A stretch of 5,047 nucleotides of DNA from Verrucomicrobiales bacterium. GTDB lineage: Bacteria > Verrucomicrobiota > Verrucomicrobiia > Verrucomicrobiales > DEV007. The DNA lies in contig SLGN01000426.1 of the NCBI GenBank assembly GCA_007123695.1, positions 1-5,047 on the forward strand. Reading direction: 5' to 3'. Position 1 is the stretch's first letter, and every line of letters starts with the position of its first letter. The position numbers and the translations under genes are program-made. The notes under the pieces are model-generated. The model saw only the letters and a list, made by a program, of their open reading frames with translations, was not told the origin of the DNA and searched no databases. Below, piece by piece: positions 1 to 5,047 of this stretch.

Positions 1-1155
1 ACCAGCCTCCACATCCCGCTCTTCGTCCGCGTGCCGGAGAACTGGCGCCACCTCGCTCCGCTCGCGCCGGGGTCCGAGAGCGGGGGCTTTGTCGAGTTCA
101 TCGACTTCGGCCCCACCGTGATGAACCTGGCCGGCCTCTCCGTGCCCGAGACGATGGACGGCCGCCCCTTCCTCGGCGCCGGTCTCTCCGCCGACGAACT
201 CGCCGCACGCGACCGCACCCTCGGCTACAGCGACCGCTTCGACGAAAAATACGACTTCTCCCGCTCGCTCCGCATCGGCGACTGGAAATACATCCGCCAC
301 TACCACCCCTACGAGCCCGCCGCCCTGCAGAACAACTACCGCTACCAGATGGCCGCCTACCGCGAATGGCGCGAACTCTTCGACGCCGGTAGGCTCAACC
401 AGAAACAGCGCGCCTTCTTCGAGCCGCGGCCCGCCGAGGCCCTCTACGATCTCGCCGACGATCCCCACGAGACGCGCAACCTCGCCGACGAGCCCTCCAT
501 GCGCGAGCGCCTCGCCTCGATGCGCGAAGAGCTCCGCGAACGGCTCAAGGCCATGCCCGACCTCGGCTTTTACCCGGAGAGCGTCGTCGTGGCCGAGGCT
601 CTCGGGGATCCCCTCGCCTGGGGCCGCTCGCGGTCCGCCGAAATCTCGGCCCTGATCGACACCGCCGACCTCATGCTGGGACGATTCTCCGAAAACGAGG
701 CCGCTCTTCGCGAAGCCTTCGCCTCGCCAACTCCGGCAATCCGCTACTGGGCGGCCACCGCCGCCGCCAGCTACGGCCCCGAAGCCGCCGATCTCGCCCC
801 GCTCGGACGCCGGCTCCTTTCCGACCCCGAGCCCTACGTGCGCGTGCGGGCCATCGAGTTCCTCGGCCTTGCCGGTCTCCTCGACCCCCGCGCTCCTCTC
901 GTCGAAATCGTCAACGGCAGCGAGGCGCCCGCCGAGCAGCTACTCGGTCTCCAGTCCGCCGCGCTCTTCCACCGCCATTCGCCGCTCGCCCACCCCTTCG
1001 ACGCCGCCGCCTTCAAGACCTTCCCTCCCGGCACCGAGCCGGCCCGCCGCATCGCCTGGTTCACGGGCGAGTGGCTCGGGGATCCCAAGGGGCGCGGACC
1101 GGCGAAGGGGAAAGGCAAGGGCAAGGGAAAAGAAAAAGGCCCAGCCCGTCCCTGA
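1..1155 (+). CDS. Sulfatase with C-terminal HEAT repeats (5'-truncated by window edge)
   Basis: The last 384 residues of an arylsulfatase-type (alkaline phosphatase superfamily) sulfate ester hydrolase are visible. The reading frame is open from base 1, and TSLHIPLFVRVPENW continues a sulfatase core, so the GTG at 31 is not the start. Residues 31-60 (VEFIDFGPTVMNLAGL, then MDGRPFLG) match the conserved segment after the core. Residues 78-106 (DRFDEKYDFSRSLRIGDWKYIRHY) and 146-162 (EALYDLADDPHETRNLA) match the sulfatase C-terminal subdomain. The catalytic Cys/Ser-x-Pro-x-Arg motif and metal ligands would lie upstream and cannot be checked. Residues about 230-330 are Ala/Leu-rich paired helices of HEAT type (for example PAIRYWAATAAASYG and PYVRVRAIEFLGLAGL). 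The last 22 residues (363-384) form a Lys/Gly-rich tail with 7 Lys and 2 Arg. Export is expected for the family, but the N-terminus is not seen. The substrate is unknown; a sulfated polysaccharide is a guess from the phylum's biology. The family call is firm. Confidence 0.93.
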   Translation, partial: TSLHIPLFVRVPENWRHLAPLAPGSESGGFVEFIDFGPTVMNLAGLSVPETMDGRPFLGAGLSADELAARDRTLGYSDRFDEKYDFSRSLRIGDWKYIRHYHPYEPAALQNNYRYQMAAYREWRELFDAGRLNQKQRAFFEPRPAEALYDLADDPHETRNLADEPSMRERLASMREELRERLKAMPDLGFYPESVVVAEALGDPLAWGRSRSAEISALIDTADLMLGRFSENEAALREAFASPTPAIRYWAATAAASYGPEAADLAPLGRRLLSDPEPYVRVRAIEFLGLAGLLDPRAPLVEIVNGSEAPAEQLLGLQSAALFHRHSPLAHPFDAAAFKTFPPGTEPARRIAWFTGEWLGDPKGRGPAKGKGKGKGKEKGPARP

Positions 1156-1177
1156 CCCGTCCCCGGTCTGCGCGAGC

Positions 1178-1199
1178 GCCGGAGCAAGCCGACTCCGGC
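1178..1199 (+). terminator. Perfect 7-bp hairpin after the sulfatase gene, possible terminator
   Basis: GCCGGAG (1178-1184) and CTCCGGC (1193-1199) are perfect reverse complements around an 8-base loop, starting 22 bases after the sulfatase stop. The GC-rich stem fits the hairpin of an intrinsic terminator, but no T-run follows (the next bases are ACGGCACAAAC). It could stall polymerase weakly, protect the mRNA 3' end, or be chance in GC-rich DNA. Confidence 0.35.
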
Positions 1200-1224
1200 A
1201 CGGCACAAACCCGCTCCGACGAAG

Positions 1225-1253
1225 TTGCGCATTCTTCCCGTGCGGCGTAATAC
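1225..1253 (+). promoter_or_regulatory. Possible promoter for the dehydrogenase/cytochrome gene
   Basis: TTGCGC (1225-1230) and TAATAC (1248-1253) are separated by exactly 17 bases, the usual sigma-70 spacing. Each box matches its consensus at only 3 of 6 positions. The -10-like box is a small AT-rich island in GC-rich surroundings. A start about 7 bases downstream would fall near 1260, almost on the ATG at 1262, implying a leaderless or near-leaderless mRNA. No Shine-Dalgarno sequence is visible before that ATG, which is compatible. This is weak evidence; the gene could instead be read through from the sulfatase. Confidence 0.25.
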
Positions 1254-1261
1254 CTACCGCC

Positions 1262-1324
1262 ATGCGCCTCGCCCCCGTCCCATTCCTGATCGCCGCGCTC
1301 CTGCTGCCCGGCTCCCTCTCCGCC
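1262..1324 (+). other. Signal peptide coding region of the haem fusion protein
   Basis: Residues 1-21: a short basic N-region (Arg2), a hydrophobic core FLIAALLL and a small-residue end GSLSA, with cleavage predicted by eye between Ala21 and Ile22. There is no lipobox Cys, so a soluble periplasmic or secreted protein is expected rather than a lipoprotein. Export is consistent with the c-type haem motif, which is matured outside the cytoplasm. Confidence 0.8.
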
Positions 1325-4300
1325 ATCACCCCCGCCGAGCTCGAGGCCCGCTTCAAACCTCTCCCGACCGTGGCCGAAGCGGACATGCCTCCGCTGCCGA
1401 ACGCGACCTCCGCCTTCCGCGGGATCATCCTGCACGAGGGGCTGGAGGGCCGCACCTGGGTCGCCTTTCCCTTCGTCGAGAATCCCGGCAGCTTCGGCTT
1501 CGACCCGCAAGGGCGGCTCTACGTGGCCGAGGCGAACCGCTTCTGGCTCGGCGTCCCCGACCTGCGCGGGGCGAACCAGCTGATCCGCGACGACTTCCGC
1601 TCCGAAACTGTGGCCGACCGCCTCGCCATGTACGAAAAGCACGCCGCGAGCTTTCCCGAAGGCTGGTTCGAACGAGTCGCCGACCGCATCATCCTGCTCG
1701 AGGACACCGACGGCAGCGGCGCCCCCGACCGGCGCAGCGTCTTCTCCGACCGCTTCCGCCGCCCCGAGGACGGCATCGGCTTCTCGATTCTCGCCGACGA
1801 CGGCAACGTCTACTTCACCTGCATCCCGAGCGTGTGGCGCCTGCGCGACACCACCGGCGACGGCCGCGCCGACGAGGAAGTCGAAATCTCCACCGGCTAC
1901 GGCGCCCGCGTCTCCTTCATCGGGCACGACCTCCACGGCCTCGTGCGAGGGCCCGACGGGCGCCTCTACTTCACCGTCGGCGACCGCAGCTTCCACGTGA
2001 CCACCGCCGACGGCACAACGCATTCCGGCGAGGGGCGCGGCGCCGTCTTCCGCTGCGAGTCCGACGGATCCGGACTTGAGCTCTACGCCACCGGCCTGCG
2101 CAATCCGCAGGAGCTCGCCTTCGACGACCACGGCAATCTCTTCACCTTCGACAACACCGGCGACATCGGCGACGAGGCGCGGCTCGTCTACGTTCTCGAG
2201 GGCACCGACTCGGGCTGGAACATGTCGCACCAGTCGGCCCACCACTACGCCAAGCACCTCGACTGGGGCGATTTCCGCCCCGAAAAGTCCATGTGGGTCG
2301 CCGAGCACATGTTCGACCTCTGGCGGGACGACCAGCCCCAGTGGGTCTACCCGCCCGCCGCCCACGTGGCCCGGGGGCCCTCGGGCGCGACCTGGCTCAC
2401 TGGAGAATCCCTGCCCGAAAACGTCCGCAACCGCTTCCTCGTCACCGACTACCGCGGCGCCCCCGAGAACAGCCGCACCCTCCTCGTTTCCATCGAGGCC
2501 CGGGGCGCGGGCTACGCCTTGGCCGAGGAGCGCGATCTCTTCAAGGGCATCGCCGCCAGCGACGTCGAGCTCGGCTACGACGGCAAGATCTACCTCTGCG
2601 ACTTCGGCGGCGGCTGGAGCGTCAACGAAAACGGCTCGATCCAAGTCGTCGCGCCCACCGAAGCCGCCCAGCTCCAGGCCGGAGCCCGCGTCGCCGCGCT
2701 CTTCCGCGAGGGCTTCGCCCAGCGCGACATCGGCGAACTGCGGGAGCTGCTCGCCCACCCCGATCGCCGCGTGCGGCAGGCGGCCCAGTTCGCGCTCGTC
2801 GATCACGGCGGCGAAGGAATCGCCGCCCTTGAGGAAATCGCCGCCGACACGGAGGCTACCATCCCCCGGCTTCACGCCGCGTGGGGAATCGGTCAGGCGC
2901 TGCGCCGGGGCGAAGGCAGGGCCGACGTTCTCCATGCCCTGCTGGAGGCCCCAGACGCCGAGCTGCGGGCCAACGCCGCACGCATTCTCGGAGACCTGCG
3001 CGACACCTCGGCGAAAGCGGCCCTGCTCCAGCGGCTCGCCGAAGACGAGTCCCTCCGCGTCCGCTCCCTCGCCGCCATCGCCCTCGGCCGGATCTCGGAA
3101 GCAGGCGATCCGGAGACGGTCTCGGCCCTGTTTTCAACCGCACGCGAAAATGGAAAAAACGGCATTGATGTCGTTCTCCGGCATGCGCTTCTGACTTCTC
3201 TGGAACTCTCTGCAAGCGAAGCCCAGGCCCTCGCCAAGGCCGATTCCGACTCGCGCGAGGAAAGGCTCGTCGCCTTGCTCGCGTTGCGGCGGATGGAGAG
3301 CGCCGGTCTCGCCGGCTTTCTCGACGACGCCGACCCGCTGGTACGGCGCGAGGCGATCCATGCCATCTACGGCACCGCCGCCCTCGACACCGAGGCGGGC
3401 CGGTCCCTTGCCGCCCTTCGCAAAGGCCTCGCCGAACTCCCGGACACCCTCCAGTTCCGCGTCGTCGCGGCAAACTACCGCCTCGGCACGCCCGAGGGTG
3501 CCCTCGCCATGCTCTCCCTCGCCGCCGACGACTCCCTCGCCCAACCCGCCCGCAAAGCCGCCCTCAACGGCCTCAAGCAGTGGGAAGCGGCCATCGACAC
3601 GGACCCCGTCCTCGGCCACTACCGCCCCCAGGCCGTCGCCGAGGGGCGCAGCTTTTCGGACCTCGCCCCGGTGCTGGGCGGACCGCTGCGCGACTTCCTC
3701 CGGGATTCCTCCGATCCCGAACTGACCGCCCTCGCCTTGGAGTTCGCGACCCTCGCCGGAATCGAGCTCGATCCCACCATCCTCCTTGCGCAGGCGGCCA
3801 ACGCCGATCTTTCCCCCGAACTCCGCGTCGCCTCCATCGAAAGCCTCGCCGCCTCCCGCGCCGAAGGCGCCGCCGAGTCCATCTCCGCCATTCTCGACGA
3901 CCCCAGCGTTCCCGTCCGCGCCGCCGCGATGAAGGCCGCCTTTGCCCTCGGTCTCGAGACCGCTGCCACCACCGCGCCCTCCGCCGTCGCCGAGGCGCCC
4001 CTGCCCGTGGCCCGGGCCGCCCTTGCCGGACTCGCCGCCTTCGATCCCGAACCCGTCGCCGAACTGTGGCGGCAGCGCAGTTCGCGGCTCCGGCCCGGTC
4101 TCTGGCTCGACGCCTACCTTGCCCTCGCCGAGGCAGGCCGGCCCGAAGCCGCCGAACACGCCGCCTCCGACCCGCACGCCGTCTTCCAGCTCGCCCTGCA
4201 CGGCGGCGATCCCGGCTCGGGGGAATTCGTCTTCAAGAACCACGGGGCCTGCCTCCAGTGCCACAAGGCCGGAGGGCCCGGAGGCGAGGCCGGAGGCGTC

Positions 4301-4708
4301 CAGGGCCCCGACCTGCGCGAGGTCGCCGACCGGCTCGGCCGCGACAAGATCCTCGAGTCCATCGTCGATCCCAACGCCGAGATCAGTCCCGGATACGGCA
4401 TGACCTCCGTCACCCTGAAGAGCGGCGAGTCCCTCGTCGGACGGCTCGCCGAAGAGAGCGACGAAGCCGTCACCCTAGTCGCTCTCGACGAAACCCGCAC
4501 CCAAATCGCCCGCCGCGACATCGCCTCCCTCTCCCCGCCCGTCTCCGCGATGCCCCCCGTCGCCGCCGCCCTCCCCCCTCGCGACCTCCGCGACCTCGTC
4601 GCCTTCCTCGCGACCCAGAGCCGATCCAAGGGTGCGAATGGAGCCAAAGGAGGAAAAGGGAAAAGAGGCGACGCCGCCCACGGCGACGATGAAAAGATCG
4701 CGAAATAG
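1262..4708 (+). CDS. Exported PVC-type dehydrogenase propeller / HEAT-repeat / CxxCH haem fusion protein
   Basis: Complete protein of 1148 residues. The ATG at 1262 is chosen because it begins a signal peptide (MRLAPVPFLIAALLLPGSLSA, cleavage likely after Ala21); in-frame sequence upstream overlaps the sulfatase gene and is low-complexity. Residues about 50-463 resemble the Pirellula/Verrucomicrobium 'membrane-bound dehydrogenase' domain (TIGR02604 type), a beta-propeller related to glucose/sorbosone dehydrogenases. It shows GHDLHGLVRGPDGRLYFTVGD (from 221) and GLRNPQELAF (from 278), like the His and Arg-Asn-Pro active-site motifs of that superfamily. Two Asp-rich loops, DTDGSGAPD (148-156) and DTTGDGRADEE (196-206), look calcium-binding. 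Residues about 475-975 are a long HEAT/Armadillo-like solenoid. Residues about 981-1119 match the PVC haem-binding domain (TIGR02603 type): CLQCH at 997-1001 for covalent c-type haem, and Met1097 in SAMPP as the probable distal ligand. A Lys/Gly-rich tail (1120-1148) ends the protein. Probable role: periplasmic substrate oxidation with electrons passed to haem. The substrate is unknown. Domain calls are firm; the activity is inferred. Confidence 0.93.
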   Translation: MRLAPVPFLIAALLLPGSLSAITPAELEARFKPLPTVAEADMPPLPNATSAFRGIILHEGLEGRTWVAFPFVENPGSFGFDPQGRLYVAEANRFWLGVPDLRGANQLIRDDFRSETVADRLAMYEKHAASFPEGWFERVADRIILLEDTDGSGAPDRRSVFSDRFRRPEDGIGFSILADDGNVYFTCIPSVWRLRDTTGDGRADEEVEISTGYGARVSFIGHDLHGLVRGPDGRLYFTVGDRSFHVTTADGTTHSGEGRGAVFRCESDGSGLELYATGLRNPQELAFDDHGNLFTFDNTGDIGDEARLVYVLEGTDSGWNMSHQSAHHYAKHLDWGDFRPEKSMWVAEHMFDLWRDDQPQWVYPPAAHVARGPSGATWLTGESLPENVRNRFLVTDYRGAPENSRTLLVSIEARGAGYALAEERDLFKGIAASDVELGYDGKIYLCDFGGGWSVNENGSIQVVAPTEAAQLQAGARVAALFREGFAQRDIGELRELLAHPDRRVRQAAQFALVDHGGEGIAALEEIAADTEATIPRLHAAWGIGQALRRGEGRADVLHALLEAPDAELRANAARILGDLRDTSAKAALLQRLAEDESLRVRSLAAIALGRISEAGDPETVSALFSTARENGKNGIDVVLRHALLTSLELSASEAQALAKADSDSREERLVALLALRRMESAGLAGFLDDADPLVRREAIHAIYGTAALDTEAGRSLAALRKGLAELPDTLQFRVVAANYRLGTPEGALAMLSLAADDSLAQPARKAALNGLKQWEAAIDTDPVLGHYRPQAVAEGRSFSDLAPVLGGPLRDFLRDSSDPELTALALEFATLAGIELDPTILLAQAANADLSPELRVASIESLAASRAEGAAESISAILDDPSVPVRAAAMKAAFALGLETAATTAPSAVAEAPLPVARAALAGLAAFDPEPVAELWRQRSSRLRPGLWLDAYLALAEAGRPEAAEHAASDPHAVFQLALHGGDPGSGEFVFKNHGACLQCHKAGGPGGEAGGVQGPDLREVADRLGRDKILESIVDPNAEISPGYGMTSVTLKSGESLVGRLAEESDEAVTLVALDETRTQIARRDIASLSPPVSAMPPVAAALPPRDLRDLVAFLATQSRSKGANGAKGGKGKRGDAAHGDDEKIAK
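4250..4264 (+). other. c-type haem attachment motif CLQCH
   Basis: Codons for Cys997, Leu998, Gln999, Cys1000 and His1001. The two Cys would form thioether bonds to haem and His would be the proximal iron ligand. It is the only CxxCH in the protein, so one haem is expected. The surrounding sequence (GEFVFKNHGACLQCHKAGG, then GVQGPDLREVADRLGRDKILESI and DPNAEISPGY) is typical of the PVC haem-binding family. Confidence 0.92.
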
Positions 4709-4722
4709 GATCAGCGCCTTGC

Positions 4723-4743
4723 AATCAGCACGGTGCCCTGATT
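4723..4743 (+). terminator. Hairpin after the haem fusion gene, possible weak terminator
   Basis: AATCAG (4723-4728) and CTGATT (4738-4743) are perfect reverse complements around 9 bases, starting 14 bases after the stop codon. Position fits a terminator or mRNA 3' stabiliser, but the 6-bp stem is partly AT and no T-run follows, so factor-independent termination is doubtful. Confidence 0.3.
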
Positions 4744-4796
4744 GTCGGTGAATCGATCTTGGTATCGTCGAACGGAGACCGGATCCCGAAGCTGCT

Positions 4797-4898
4797 GGCA
4801 AAGTAGTCCAGCGCCTTAGCGCGTGACGGAGCCCGGGCGTGGCACGCGGAGTCTCCGCTACGACCTGAAGGTCGGGACTACTTTCCGCGGTCGAAATG
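4797..4898. repeat. Repeat unit 1 (complete, 102 bp)
   Basis: Outer arms are at 4800-4809 and 4875-4884. Internal hairpins: 4811-4814 with 4819-4822 (loop CTTA); 4846-4851 with 4853-4858; 4861-4866 with 4869-4874. An alternative pairing CGCGTG (4820-4825) with CACGCG (4843-4848) competes with the first two. The left boundary is set where similarity to the later copies begins (GGCAAAG); the bases just before it do not match the linker that precedes unit 2. Confidence 0.9.
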
Positions 4899-5001
4899 GG
4901 CAAAGTAGTCCAGCGCTTTAGCGCGTGACGGAGCCCGGGCGTGGCACGTGGAGTCTCCGCCAACGACCTGAAGGTCGGGACTACTTTCCGCGGTCGAAAT
5001 G
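4899..5001. repeat. Repeat unit 2 (complete, 103 bp)
   Basis: Outer arms are at 4902-4911 and 4978-4987, identical to unit 1. The first hairpin loop is TTTA instead of CTTA (4917-4920). In the third hairpin C is replaced by T at 4949, which still allows a G-U wobble in + strand RNA. The linker between the third and fourth hairpins is one base longer (CAA in place of TA). The hairpin CGACCT/AGGTCG is intact at 4964-4969 and 4972-4977. Confidence 0.9.
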
Positions 5002-5047
5002 GGCAAAGTAGTCCAGCGCTTCAGCGCGTGGCGGAGCCCGGGCATGG
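5002..5047. repeat. Repeat unit 3 (partial, cut by window end)
   Basis: The first 46 bases of a further copy, with the left arm AAAGTAGTCC at 5005-5014. It differs from unit 2 at three sites: loop TTCA (5020-5023) instead of TTTA, GTGGC instead of GTGAC, and GCATGG instead of GCGTGG. The right half, including the closing arm, is outside the window. Confidence 0.88.

Larger units (their letters stand above)
4797..5047. repeat. Tandem array of a ~102-bp structured intergenic repeat (runs off the window)
   Basis: Three head-to-tail copies begin at 4797, 4899 and 5002, with periods of 102 and 103; the third is cut by the window end, so the copy number is unknown. Each full copy is framed by a perfect 10-bp inverted repeat, AAAGTAGTCC and GGACTACTTT, enclosing about 65 bases, followed by a 17-base linker that contains the palindrome CCGCGG. 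Inside the frame are further self-complementary parts: GCGC-loop-GCGC, the palindrome GCCCGGGC, GCGGAG-T-CTCCGC and CGACCT-GA-AGGTCG. Copies 1 and 2 differ by two substitutions and a small length change. It resembles REP/BIME or MITE-like intergenic families in form; the exact family is not identified. No gene is supported on either strand in the 339 bases after 4708. Confidence 0.93.

Noticed and set aside
31..33. GTG as start codon of the sulfatase
   Set aside because: The frame is open back to base 1, with typical sulfatase sequence before it and half the enzyme missing; the true start lies upstream of the window.
869..1261. Upstream in-frame extension of the haem protein gene
   Set aside because: It overlaps the sulfatase in another frame, is Ser/Pro/Arg-rich low complexity, and would bury the signal peptide that begins at the ATG at 1262.
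1061..2935. Long minus-strand open frame (624 codons) antisense to the dehydrogenase domain
   Set aside because: Shadow of a high-GC gene: the sequence is Gly/Ala/Val/Glu-rich with no domain, and the plus-strand frame has clear family motifs and a signal peptide.
3128..3210. Lower-GC patch inside the haem protein gene as a possible insertion
   Set aside because: The frame continues and the peptide (IDVVLRHALLTSLE) fits the HEAT region of this family, so the dip is explained by Lys, Asn and Asp codons rather than foreign DNA.
4646..4708. Shine-Dalgarno-like AAAGGAGG (4646-4653) as the ribosome site for a small downstream gene
   Set aside because: No start codon lies at a suitable distance. 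The nearest ATG (4689) is over 30 bases away and opens only a 20-codon frame with no features; the purines are explained by Lys/Gly codons of the tail.
4475..4963. Minus-strand open frame of 162 codons across the repeat array and the end of the haem gene
   Set aside because: Its N-terminal part is a translation of the tandem repeat (the peptide ETPRATPGLRHAL recurs) and the rest is antisense to the haem domain. It is the kind of spurious protein that repeat families generate.
4797..5047. CRISPR array
   Set aside because: The whole ~102-bp unit is repeated, including the linker; there are no unique spacers, and the unit is far longer than CRISPR repeats.

Overview
The window looks like chromosomal DNA from a high-GC member of the PVC superphylum, most likely a verrucomicrobium, with a planctomycete as the alternative. 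The reasons are gene content and codon use. A HEAT-bearing sulfatase lies next to a very large exported protein that joins a Pirellula/Verrucomicrobium-type dehydrogenase propeller, a HEAT solenoid and a C-terminal CxxCH haem domain, an architecture established mainly in those phyla. Codon third positions are dominated by C and G. Phylum is inferred from protein family only; no rRNA or marker gene is present.

Layout, all on the + strand. Bases 1-1155 hold the 3' part of a sulfatase gene; its start and catalytic formylglycine motif lie upstream of the window. Bases 1156-1261 are a short intergenic gap with a perfect 7-bp hairpin (1178-1199) and a weak promoter-like -35/-10 pair with 17-bp spacing (1225-1253). 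The -10 box lies so close to the next ATG that the following mRNA may have little or no leader. Bases 1262-4708 encode the 1148-residue dehydrogenase/HEAT/cytochrome c protein, complete. Bases 4709-4796 contain a second hairpin (4723-4743) and nothing else recognised. From 4797 to the window edge runs a tandem array of a ~102-bp structured repeat: two full units and one cut by the window end. No gene is credible there.

How the parts may work together: PVC bacteria commonly carry many sulfatases for degrading sulfated polysaccharides, and proteins of the propeller/HEAT/haem type are found in the same genomes, with a presumed role in oxidising a sugar-like or other small substrate in the periplasm and passing electrons to haem. 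Adjacency suggests a shared catabolic locus, but the substrate cannot be read from the sequence. Both proteins have HEAT repeats and both end in a Lys/Gly-rich tail, a shared feature worth a second look. The most unusual non-coding element is the repeat array, whose units differ from each other mainly in loops and linkers and not in predicted stems.
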